Shown piece by piece: positions 1-6,017 of a DNA stretch of 7,129 nucleotides; the stretch's first letter is position 1; each line of letters begins with the position of its first letter. The stretch is taken from positions 1-7,129 of the forward strand of contig JAGOUP010000032.1 in assembly GCA_018061205.1 (NCBI GenBank). Reading direction: 5' to 3'. The position numbers and the translations under genes were made by a program. Source of the DNA: Candidatus Levyibacteriota bacterium (GTDB taxonomy: Bacteria; Patescibacteriota; Microgenomatia; Levybacterales; UBA12049). The notes under the pieces are model-generated. The model was not told where the DNA came from. It ran no database searches and saw only the letters and a program-made list of their open reading frames with translations.

Positions 1-387
1 AATAGCTGCCATAAAATCTAGAATTCTCTCTTTTACTGAATTTAACCCATAATGATTTTTATTGAGAATTTCTTTTGCAGCATTGAGATCCAGTTTGTCT
101 TGACTAACCGTATTCCACGGTAAACCCACAGCCCAGGTAATATAACTGTTGGCACTATCATATTCAACAATGTAATTAGGACTTAAAAACCCCGCTGAGG
201 ATCTAATGAGTTCTAATCGCTCTACTCTTTCAAGGAGTGTTTGACGAAGATCAGTTGGCAATTCTACTTTTTCTATTTTCTCTCGCAAGCGATTGATTTG
301 CTCACTAGACATGTCTTTTTGTTGTGCCATAGCAGTTTGTGAAGGTTGATTTTCACCCGTAGTATTTCCTGAATTATCCATATACAT
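1..387 (-). CDS. lon: Lon-type ATP-dependent protease, N-terminal part only (runs off left edge)
   Basis: Reading leftward from ATG at 387 (or the in-frame ATG at 381) there is an open frame of 127-129 codons with no stop before base 1. Numbering from the ATG at 381, residues 1-25 are a Gln/Ser/Asn-rich leader. Residues 27-62 match the helical segment before the Lon ATPase domain (INRLREKIEKVELP). Residues 74-127 match the Lon stretch running into the AAA+ module: a Trp-containing LPWN motif (87-90), then LDLNAAKEILNKNHYGL and VKERILDF. In Lon this is followed by the Walker A motif, which lies outside the window. Full Lon proteins carry about 200-300 residues before this point, including the LAN substrate-binding domain; here there are about 25, so the LAN domain is missing. 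No membrane segment is seen, so it does not resemble membrane-anchored LonB. A stop (TAA) directly precedes the ATG at 387. Neither start has a clear Shine-Dalgarno sequence. Expected role: cytoplasmic AAA+ serine protease for protein quality control. Confidence 0.85.
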   Translation of the reverse strand, partial: MYMDNSGNTTGENQPSQTAMAQQKDMSSEQINRLREKIEKVELPTDLRQTLLERVERLELIRSSAGFLSPNYIVEYDSANSYITWAVGLPWNTVSQDKLDLNAAKEILNKNHYGLNSVKERILDFMAAI

Positions 388-417
388 TTATATTACACCA
401 TCTTTTATCTATCCGCC

Positions 418-437
418 ATGTTAAACGTTTTTAACAT
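418..437. promoter_or_regulatory. 20-bp perfect palindrome upstream of the lon-like gene
   Basis: Two perfect 8-bp inverted arms, ATGTTAAA and TTTAACAT, flank the 4-base centre CGTT. The element lies 31-50 bases upstream of the lon-like ATG at 387. On the minus strand it starts three bases after a TATTAT sequence (441-446) that could be a -10 box, although no good -35 box is seen at the right distance. A symmetric site in this place would suit a dimeric repressor. It is not the CIRCE heat-shock element. It could also be a small hairpin in the leader RNA or a chance palindrome in AT-rich DNA. The symmetry is seen directly; the regulatory role is inferred. Confidence 0.35.
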
Positions 438-467
438 CTAATAATATATTGGGAAGTTCCTAGGGGA

Positions 468-538
468 AAGCGTAAACCGTAAAGGGTAAAGTACTTTGTT
501 TTAATTCTTTTACCCTTGCCCCTTTACCCTTAACGCTT
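468..538. repeat. Imperfect inverted repeat abutting the pnp stop codon
   Basis: The left arm has AAGCGT (468-473) and AAGGGTAAAG (482-491). The right arm has CTTTACCCTT (522-531) and ACGCTT (533-538), so two blocks pair with an unpaired bulge between them. A second copy of TTTACCCTT at 509-517 gives a 14-base direct repeat with the copy at 523-531 and can compete for pairing. The outer right arm overlaps the pnp stop codon (537-539). In pnp mRNA this would form a bulged hairpin right after the stop. It lacks a following U-run, so it does not look like an ordinary intrinsic terminator. It may stabilise the mRNA end or be a dispersed intergenic repeat. The rest of the 388-536 gap holds only the palindrome described separately. 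Confidence 0.55.
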
Positions 539-2912
539 AATAGTGTGATTTTCGAAAACGGGGTTTTGCTTCTGGTGATGCTGATCCTGTTCCTTCTGCT
601 CTTTTTCTAAAATTTCCACCTCTACGAAATGGTTTTGGTGCAGACGCGCTACGTTCTCTTCGAAATTGTTGTGACAATGGATGCATACTTTTTTGTGGAA
701 CAGCAGCTCCCGTTGGACTCGCTGCTTGAAATTGTCCACCATTTCCTGGTGTATACGGCTCTCTTTGTGGTGCTTGTCCACCATCATTTTGTCCTTGCGT
801 TCCACCTTGTGGTGCATTTTCTCCAAAAAGCATTGTCAAATTCACTCGTCCTTGATCGTCAATTTCCATCACTTTTACTTTTACTTTATCGCCAATTTGT
901 ACAACATCTGTTGGATTATTCACATATTGGGTCGAAGACATTTTTGAAACATGCACCATACCTTCTTTTCCTGGTAAGAACTCAACAAATGCACCAAATG
1001 GTAAAATACGTTTTACTTCTGCATCTTCAAATACTTCACCAACCATTACTTCACGTGTCATTCCACTGATCCATGTTACTGCTTTTTGCAAAGATTCTTC
1101 ATCCATCCCTGTAATACTGACTGATCCATCATCTTCAACATCAACGGTTGTACCTGTGGTTGCCATAATATTTTTGATATTCTTGCCACCTGGACCAATA
1201 AGTTCTCCAATTTTATCAACTGGAATTTTAACCATGGCAATCTTTGGTGCATAGATAGATACCTCAGCTCTTGGTTTATCAATAGCTTTGAGCATGACTT
1301 TGAGAATTTGCATTCGAGCAGTTCTCGCTTTATCAAATACTTCTTTTATTTGCTCAATGGTCAATCCGAGTGTTTTTACATCAAGTTGGATCGCGGTAAC
1401 TCCAGCTTCTGATCCAGCAACTTTGAAATCCATATCTCCGGAAAAATCTTCAAGTCCTAAAATATCAGTGAGAATAACATATTTGTCATCCTTTGAAACC
1501 ATACCCATAGCAATACCAGCAACAGGAGCTAAAATTGGAACACCTGCTGCCATCAGTGCTAACGTTGATCCACAGGTTGATGCCATAGAGGTAGAACCAT
1601 TTGAAGCAAGTACTTCAGAATTTACTTGAATAGTATAAGGAAACACTTCAGGACTTGGAATAACACCCAACAGTGCTCTCTCACCAAGTGCTCCATGACC
1701 TATTTCACGTCGAGATAAAAATCCTGTTCGACCTGTTTCGCCAACTGAATAAGGAGGAAATGCATAGTGATGAATATATCGTTTTTTCTCTTCTCCTGCT
1801 GGTGATTCAAGCAGTTGCTCCATTCTGGTTGCACCAATCGTTGCGATACTGAGTGCTTGTGTATCTCCCCTTTGGAATAGTGCTGAACCATGTGTTCGTG
1901 GCAAAATATCAATTTCTGCAGAAAGAGGTCGGATTTCATCAAGTTTTCGACCATCTGGTCGTTTTCCTTTATCTAAAATATTTGATCGAATAATGGTGAA
2001 AAAGACTTTTTCAACTGCTTTTGCAATAGTTTTTTTATCGACTGCTTTTTCTTCAGAAGCTTCTGCCTGTGCATCTGTATAAATTTTCTCAATCAATAAA
2101 TCTTGTTCAATACTTGATCCTTCATTTTGTGATCTGAGTTCAACCAAATGAGCAATTTCTGCTTTATAGCTTTTTTCGATTTTAGCAACAACTTCCAAAA
2201 GTGCAGTATCCGGTTTTACTTCTCCCTTTTTCTTTCCTGCTTTTGCTACAAATTTTTCGATAAATTTGATAACTTCTTTATTTGTTTCGTGTGCTTTGGA
2301 AATACCATCCAATACGATGTTTTCTGGTACTTGGAGACCTCCTGCTTCAAGCATGAGTGTTTTTTCTGGGGTTTGGGTAACAATCAAATCAAGTTCTGAA
2401 CTATCCAAAAGTTCTCCACCTGGGTTTACGAGATATTCCCCATCTTTATAGCCAATTCGTGAAACACTCACTGGTCCCTTCCATGGAATTGGAGACATAG
2501 CCAATGCTGCTGATACAGCAATAATACCTAAAATATCTGGTTCATTTTCTCCATCAACAGAAAGTACTGTTACAACAACTTGTACGTCATTTTTGTATTC
2601 TTTTGGGAAAAGTGGACGAATAGAACGATCAATCAATCTTCCAGTCAATACCGCTTCATCAGTTGGACGACCTTGTCTTTTTACCCAACGACTTCCTTTT
2701 ATTCTTCCTCCTGCATAGAGTCGTTCAACATATTCGACACTGAGAGGGAAATAATCAAGTGATGTCTCTTTTTTTGAAGCAACAACAGTCGCTAAGACAA
2801 CAGTGTCTCCTAAACGAGCAAACACTGCTGCTGTAGCAAGTTTTGCAAGTTTTCCCGTTTCAAGAGTCAGTTTTTTCCCTGCTAAATCAATTGTAAGTGA
2901 GGTTTTTTCCAT
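537..2912 (-). CDS. pnp: Polyribonucleotide nucleotidyltransferase (PNPase)
   Basis: Cytoplasmic trimeric 3'-5' exoribonuclease that phosphorolyses RNA to nucleoside diphosphates and can add 3' tails. At 791 residues it is longer than the roughly 700 usual. Domains in order: RNase PH-like 1 (about 1-145), the helical linker (about 150-300), RNase PH-like 2 (about 320-545), KH (about 555-615, GPGG loop at 573-576), S1 (about 622-697), then a tail. Active-site signatures are intact: RREIGHGALG at 401-410, the phosphate-binding GSTSMASTCGS at 439-449, and EDFSGDMDFK giving D489, D495 and K497, equivalent to E. coli D486, D492 and K494. Residues 698-791 are Gly/Gln-rich then Arg-rich (FRRERS, FRRGGNFRKR), a probable disordered RNA-binding extension. 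The ATG is four bases after the rpsO stop with no clear Shine-Dalgarno sequence, suggesting translational coupling and co-transcription with rpsO, the classical arrangement. Confidence 0.98.
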   Translation of the reverse strand: MEKTSLTIDLAGKKLTLETGKLAKLATAAVFARLGDTVVLATVVASKKETSLDYFPLSVEYVERLYAGGRIKGSRWVKRQGRPTDEAVLTGRLIDRSIRPLFPKEYKNDVQVVVTVLSVDGENEPDILGIIAVSAALAMSPIPWKGPVSVSRIGYKDGEYLVNPGGELLDSSELDLIVTQTPEKTLMLEAGGLQVPENIVLDGISKAHETNKEVIKFIEKFVAKAGKKKGEVKPDTALLEVVAKIEKSYKAEIAHLVELRSQNEGSSIEQDLLIEKIYTDAQAEASEEKAVDKKTIAKAVEKVFFTIIRSNILDKGKRPDGRKLDEIRPLSAEIDILPRTHGSALFQRGDTQALSIATIGATRMEQLLESPAGEEKKRYIHHYAFPPYSVGETGRTGFLSRREIGHGALGERALLGVIPSPEVFPYTIQVNSEVLASNGSTSMASTCGSTLALMAAGVPILAPVAGIAMGMVSKDDKYVILTDILGLEDFSGDMDFKVAGSEAGVTAIQLDVKTLGLTIEQIKEVFDKARTARMQILKVMLKAIDKPRAEVSIYAPKIAMVKIPVDKIGELIGPGGKNIKNIMATTGTTVDVEDDGSVSITGMDEESLQKAVTWISGMTREVMVGEVFEDAEVKRILPFGAFVEFLPGKEGMVHVSKMSSTQYVNNPTDVVQIGDKVKVKVMEIDDQGRVNLTMLFGENAPQGGTQGQNDGGQAPQREPYTPGNGGQFQAASPTGAAVPQKSMHPLSQQFRRERSASAPKPFRRGGNFRKRAEGTGSASPEAKPRFRKSHY

Positions 2913-2916
2913 GTAA

Positions 2917-3186
2917 TTAGTTCTTTAATCCGACTTTTTGGGCAATCTCAGAAGAGCGTGCTTTATCGGTTTTTGTTAAGAAATTCAGAAGTCTTCGTCT
3001 TTTAGCAATCATTGATAACAAACCACGTCTACTATGGGTATCATGGATATGCATTTTTAAATGCTCTGCAAGTCGATCAATACGCTTACTCAAAAGTGCG
3101 ATTTGAACTTCAGGACTTCCCGTATCTCCATCTGTGGTTTGAAATTCCTTGATAATTTGTTGTTTTTGTGTAGGACTGAATGGCAT
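2917..3186 (-). CDS. rpsO: 30S ribosomal protein S15
   Basis: The protein binds the central domain of 16S rRNA early in 30S assembly and contributes to a bridge to the 50S subunit. It is 89 residues, the standard length. The family signature is clear: DGDTGSPEVQIALLSKRI (about 19-36), then HIHDTHSRRGLLSMIAKRRRLLNFL (about 46-70), including the conserved HSRRGLL stretch used for rRNA contact, and a C-terminal GLKN like the usual GLR end. The ATG at 3186 gives the usual N-terminus. The leader is short and has only a weak AAGAAA-like ribosome-binding site. It has its own strong promoter in the 74-bp gap upstream (3220-3248) and is followed four bases later by pnp. No structured leader resembling a known S15 autoregulatory RNA is evident. 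Confidence 0.99.
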   Translation of the reverse strand: MPFSPTQKQQIIKEFQTTDGDTGSPEVQIALLSKRIDRLAEHLKMHIHDTHSRRGLLSMIAKRRRLLNFLTKTDKARSSEIAQKVGLKN

Positions 3187-3219
3187 AACTATTTTTCTTA
3201 ACTTTAATTAATCTCAATC

Positions 3220-3248
3220 ATTATACCAGATCCAATGTAATTTGACAA
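3220..3248 (-). promoter_or_regulatory. Extended -10 sigma70-type promoter for rpsO-pnp
   Basis: On the minus strand the -35 box TTGTCA (3243-3248) is separated by exactly 17 bases from a perfect TATAAT -10 box (3220-3225). The -10 is preceded by TGG, giving the TGnTATAAT extended form. Transcription should start near 3212, about 25 bases before the rpsO ATG, leaving too little leader for a riboswitch. This is the only near-consensus housekeeping promoter I found in the intergenic gaps. It implies that rpsO-pnp are not solely dependent on readthrough from nusA-infB. No terminator is visible between the upstream gene's stop and this promoter. Confidence 0.85.
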
Positions 3249-3260
3249 CGATGAAGAAGA

Positions 3261-4412
3261 TTAGATGAGAGTAGAGCTTTTGTAGACTTTTGGTGACAAC
3301 CAATCTGGTGGTGTTTCTGGCTCTTCTTTTGCTTCTTTATGTTCCACTTCTTGCATAGGTCTTGGTTGTTGTTGTTGCATTGGCTGTTGAGAAGGCATGG
3401 ATGAAGCAACAGGTTGTTGCTGTTGCATATGCTGCATTGGTTGCTGTGACTGATCTCCTCTTTGTGTTGTAGGCCGTGGGGTAGATTGTATAAATTGATT
3501 ATTTACTGGTTGTTTTTGTTCCCATGGACGCTCACCTCGTGCTGAAACAGGCTGAGTTCGTTGCTCACGTTGCTGTTGTGGTGGTGCTACTTGCTGTCTC
3601 ACTCCTGTCGCTGGCCGTGGTGAAGGCATAGTAAATGGACCAAATGGAGACTTTCCACTATCAGCGGCGGGTCGCAATGGTACAGACATTCTCTTTGCAC
3701 CTTTTTTCATATACGCTGCTGCCATTTCAAATGCTAAAAAGCTTGTATTGTTTTCTTGAAAATTATTGGTTGCTTGTGATAAACCTGATAACAGATTTTG
3801 CGCGATATCTTGATCTACTTCTATTTGTAATGAGGAAAGTAAACTACCTATTAATTCTGAGACAGATGATGCCTGAGGCGAAACTAAAACAATATCACCA
3901 AATCCCTGATTATCATTTTGATTATCAATATTGATTATTGCAGTATTTTTTAATGCATCTGCATCAAAAAGACTTCCTAAATCTGATAAACGAGCAGTAC
4001 CGACGATAAAAGCGAGCCCTGGTAGTCCTCCAGATCGTTTAAACAGTACATCCTGTTGTTCAAAAGAAAGCCCATCTTCTGTTGCTTTTACTACGATATT
4101 AAGATAGCCATTTTCGAGCGTATAGGATACTTTTTCAATCTCTCCCTCTCTATAGGGGAAAGAAACAATAAGGTCTCCACCTTCACCTGAAAGTGCTGTT
4201 TTGACTTTATCAATCCCAACGAGAGAAGAATTTGCAACGATTGATTCAGTAGGAGAAGCTATAGTAACATTTTTTCCCCCTTGTCCAAGTGCAATATATA
4301 AAGCAAGCGCACCTGCCATTTGATCCAAAGAAGGGTTTTTACCCACGAGAATTGCTATTTTGTCGTTTTTTGACAATAAGTCTTTTACTCTGCCTGTTGA
4401 TGCGTTATCCAT
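3261..4412 (-). CDS. Degenerate DHH-phosphoesterase-like (NrnA-type) protein with Gln/Pro-rich tail, predicted catalytically inactive
   Basis: 383 residues. Residues about 16-242 follow the DHH/NrnA nuclease layout. LVGKNPSLDQMAGALALYIAL (22-42) aligns with the first motif, normally H-x-NPDGDA-x-GS. IINIDNQNDNQGFGDIVLV (159-177) aligns with the DHH motif region, with ASSVSELI (181-188) after it. LLSGLSQATNNF (207-218) aligns with the segment that normally carries the last catalytic Asp (GI-x-xDTG-x-F). Metal ligands are lost: the first His and most Asp of motif 1, both His of DHH (now Asp-Asn-Gln), and the Asp of the last motif. The DHHA1 RNA-binding domain is replaced by a low-complexity tail (243-383) with poly-Gln runs, two SQQPMQ copies and an acidic patch, ending DWLSPKVYKSSTLI. 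In Gram-positive operons NrnA sits between infB-rbfA and truB/rpsO, so position also supports descent from nrnA. It starts nine bases after the infB stop with a good ribosome-binding site. Function unknown; possibly a nucleotide/RNA-binding or scaffold protein. Confidence 0.85.
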   Translation of the reverse strand: MDNASTGRVKDLLSKNDKIAILVGKNPSLDQMAGALALYIALGQGGKNVTIASPTESIVANSSLVGIDKVKTALSGEGGDLIVSFPYREGEIEKVSYTLENGYLNIVVKATEDGLSFEQQDVLFKRSGGLPGLAFIVGTARLSDLGSLFDADALKNTAIINIDNQNDNQGFGDIVLVSPQASSVSELIGSLLSSLQIEVDQDIAQNLLSGLSQATNNFQENNTSFLAFEMAAAYMKKGAKRMSVPLRPAADSGKSPFGPFTMPSPRPATGVRQQVAPPQQQREQRTQPVSARGERPWEQKQPVNNQFIQSTPRPTTQRGDQSQQPMQHMQQQQPVASSMPSQQPMQQQQPRPMQEVEHKEAKEEPETPPDWLSPKVYKSSTLI

Positions 4413-4415
4413 AAG

Positions 4416-4423
4416 CTTTCCTT
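4416..4423 (-). promoter_or_regulatory. Shine-Dalgarno site of the DHH-like gene, overlapping the infB stop
   Basis: Minus-strand AAGGAAAG lies three bases before the ATG at 4412, and its AAGGA core (4419-4423) is six bases from that ATG. It shares bases with the infB TAA stop. It is the clearest Shine-Dalgarno match in the window and fixes the start of the DHH-like gene. The arrangement suggests translational coupling to infB. Confidence 0.7.
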
Positions 4424-5930
4424 ATTCATGGGATATTATCACATCACCTATAGTAAAGTCAAGTAGAGGTGATATAATAATTCCTGCTTCTTGCCCCTTC
4501 TCAACTTTGGAGGTTTGGTCTTTTCCTTGCCGTACTGACACCACATGACATTCCCCTATAGTATCTTCCCCGCGCAAAAGTCTGGCTCGATCACCTTTGG
4601 CAATTCTGCCTTCTAATACCTTGATTCCACACACTTTCGTCTTTTCAAAAGGAAATGAAGCCAAAATTTGTGCACTACCATAGATTTTCTCCTCCATAGC
4701 CAATGCTTTTCCCTCTAACACATCACTGATTTCTTGCAAAAGCTCATAGATAATGGTGTAGTTTTTCATCAGTACTTTTTCCGTTGAGGCTAAATGAGCC
4801 ACATCAGGACGAATACGGACATTAAAACCAATGACTAGTCCGCCGACAGATTTTGCCAAAAGTACATCAGCTTCTGAAATATCTCCAGTTTTTTTGGAAA
4901 GAATAATTGCTTTTTCAGGAAGAGCATACATAATAGCTTCAAGTGAACCTAGTGTATCAGCCCTAATAATAAGAGAAACAGTATCTCGTTTTTCTCCAGG
5001 TGGTGCAAAAAAGTCTTGTGGCAAACTGGTATCAGAAATAACAGCTTGCGGTTCTTTCTCAACTTCAGCCATTTCTACGACACTGGTACTCATGTGCTCT
5101 CCCTTTTTAGAGACAATACTGCCAACGGACGGAACATCTGCAAATCCCAATACTTCAGCAGCATCACCTACGGTTACTGATTTGAGTATTGCTGCTTTAT
5201 CATCACTAAATGAACGTACGCGAGCACTTGTTGTCTCCGTAACTAACTCATCACGAATGACGGCTGTCCCATTTTTCACGACAATGGTTGCTTTGGGTCC
5301 TGCTTTTTGATCTAACTTTGACTCAATAACAATAGCATTAAAAATCGCATCTGAAGATTTTCCTTTGAGAATTTCATGTAAATCTGTCACCAAAATAATA
5401 AGATCAAGAAGTTCTGGTACATTTTTCCCCGTTTTGGCTGATACTTCAATAAAAGGAACATCTCCTCCTAATCCTTCTAACAAAACATCCTCTTTTAACA
5501 ACTGCTGTTTGGTTTTTTCAACTTGTCGATCTGGCAAATCTACTTTTGTTAAGACAACAATAAAAGGTGTTTTTGTATCTTTGAGCAGTTGTATACTTTC
5601 TTTTGTTTGTGGCATAATCCCATCCACAACCGATACAATCAAAAGCCCAATGTCTGCTGCTTGCACACCTCGGCCTCTCATAAGAGAAAATGCTTCATGA
5701 CCTGGTGTGTCAATAAACGTAATTCGTCGCTTTCTTTCTTCATGCATTATTTCGACACTGGACGCACCAATTTTTTGTGTGATACCACCATGCTCACGAC
5801 TAGCAATAGATGTTTTGCGAATAGTATCTAAAAGGGTCGTTTTGCCATGATCTACATGACCCAAAACAGTAACAACTGGAGGAAAATTATGTGATGTGGA
5901 TGGTGTTGCTATCAAGTTCTTTTTTGCCAT
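4422..5930 (-). CDS. infB: Translation initiation factor IF-2 (short form)
   Basis: GTPase that brings fMet-tRNA to the 30S subunit and promotes subunit joining. G-domain motifs: G1 GHVDHGKT (24-31), switch 1 GGITQKIGA (48-56), G3 DTPGHEAF (74-81), G4 TKVD (128-131), G5 SAKTG (164-168). Beta-barrel domain II, domain III (C1) and the C2 tRNA-binding domain (about 415-502) follow. At 502 residues it is far shorter than the roughly 700-900 of model bacteria, because only about 16 residues precede the G domain; the IF2_N extension is absent. Unusual residues: Thr instead of Asn in G4, Lys instead of His after GGITQ, and several C2 substitutions at positions linked to fMet-tRNA recognition (see findings). 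The ATG at 5930 follows an AT-rich repeat and has no Shine-Dalgarno sequence; the following MAKKNLIATPSTSHNFPPVVTVLG leads directly into the G domain, which supports this start. Confidence 0.97.
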   Translation of the reverse strand: MAKKNLIATPSTSHNFPPVVTVLGHVDHGKTTLLDTIRKTSIASREHGGITQKIGASSVEIMHEERKRRITFIDTPGHEAFSLMRGRGVQAADIGLLIVSVVDGIMPQTKESIQLLKDTKTPFIVVLTKVDLPDRQVEKTKQQLLKEDVLLEGLGGDVPFIEVSAKTGKNVPELLDLIILVTDLHEILKGKSSDAIFNAIVIESKLDQKAGPKATIVVKNGTAVIRDELVTETTSARVRSFSDDKAAILKSVTVGDAAEVLGFADVPSVGSIVSKKGEHMSTSVVEMAEVEKEPQAVISDTSLPQDFFAPPGEKRDTVSLIIRADTLGSLEAIMYALPEKAIILSKKTGDISEADVLLAKSVGGLVIGFNVRIRPDVAHLASTEKVLMKNYTIIYELLQEISDVLEGKALAMEEKIYGSAQILASFPFEKTKVCGIKVLEGRIAKGDRARLLRGEDTIGECHVVSVRQGKDQTSKVEKGQEAGIIISPLLDFTIGDVIISHE

Positions 5931-6017
5931 AAAATTTTAAATTCGAATATCGAATATCGAAATAAGAAACAATAGCAAAATCAAAATTTTCAAATTTCAT
6001 AGATTTATTTTGAATTT
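5931..6017. repeat. AT-rich nusA-infB gap with 7-bp tandem repeat
   Basis: The 87-bp gap contains TCGAATA (5943-5949), TCGAATA (5950-5956) and a diverged TCGAAAT (5957-5963). A run of A/T strings with interleaved AAAATTTT and CAAATTT words follows. From memory, similar TTCGAATATCGAA-type strings occur between genes in many Patescibacteria genomes, but I cannot check this here. No convincing promoter, terminator or ribosome-binding site was found, so infB is probably co-transcribed with nusA. The tandem copies are seen directly; dispersal through the genome is inferred. Confidence 0.5.

Noticed and set aside
468..538. Intrinsic terminator after pnp
   Set aside because: The inverted repeat is bulged, not GC-rich and not followed by a T-run on the minus strand, so I kept it only as a repeat.
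530..826. Minus-strand 98-codon His/Gln/Lys-rich frame
   Set aside because: Shadow of the PNPase tail in another frame. Its odd composition reflects the low-complexity Gly/Gln/Arg codons of pnp.
629..1069. Plus-strand 146-codon frame rich in hydrophobic residues, superficially membrane-like
   Set aside because: Antisense to pnp, whose frame is strongly conserved. The hydrophobicity comes from complementing polar codons; no start signal is seen.
3187..3260. S15 autoregulatory leader RNA or riboswitch upstream of rpsO
   Set aside because: With the promoter at 3220-3248 the leader is only about 25 bases, too short for a known S15-binding leader structure.
4831..5310. Plus-strand 159-codon frame
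   Set aside because: Antisense shadow of infB with no promoter, ribosome-binding site or recognisable domain.
5887..6000. A 37-codon minus-strand frame starting in the nusA-infB gap and overlapping the infB start (MKFENFDFAIVSYFDIRYSN...)
   Set aside because: It is produced by the AT-rich repeat, has no ribosome-binding site, and its last third is simply infB read in another frame. A leader peptide for infB cannot be excluded but is not supported.
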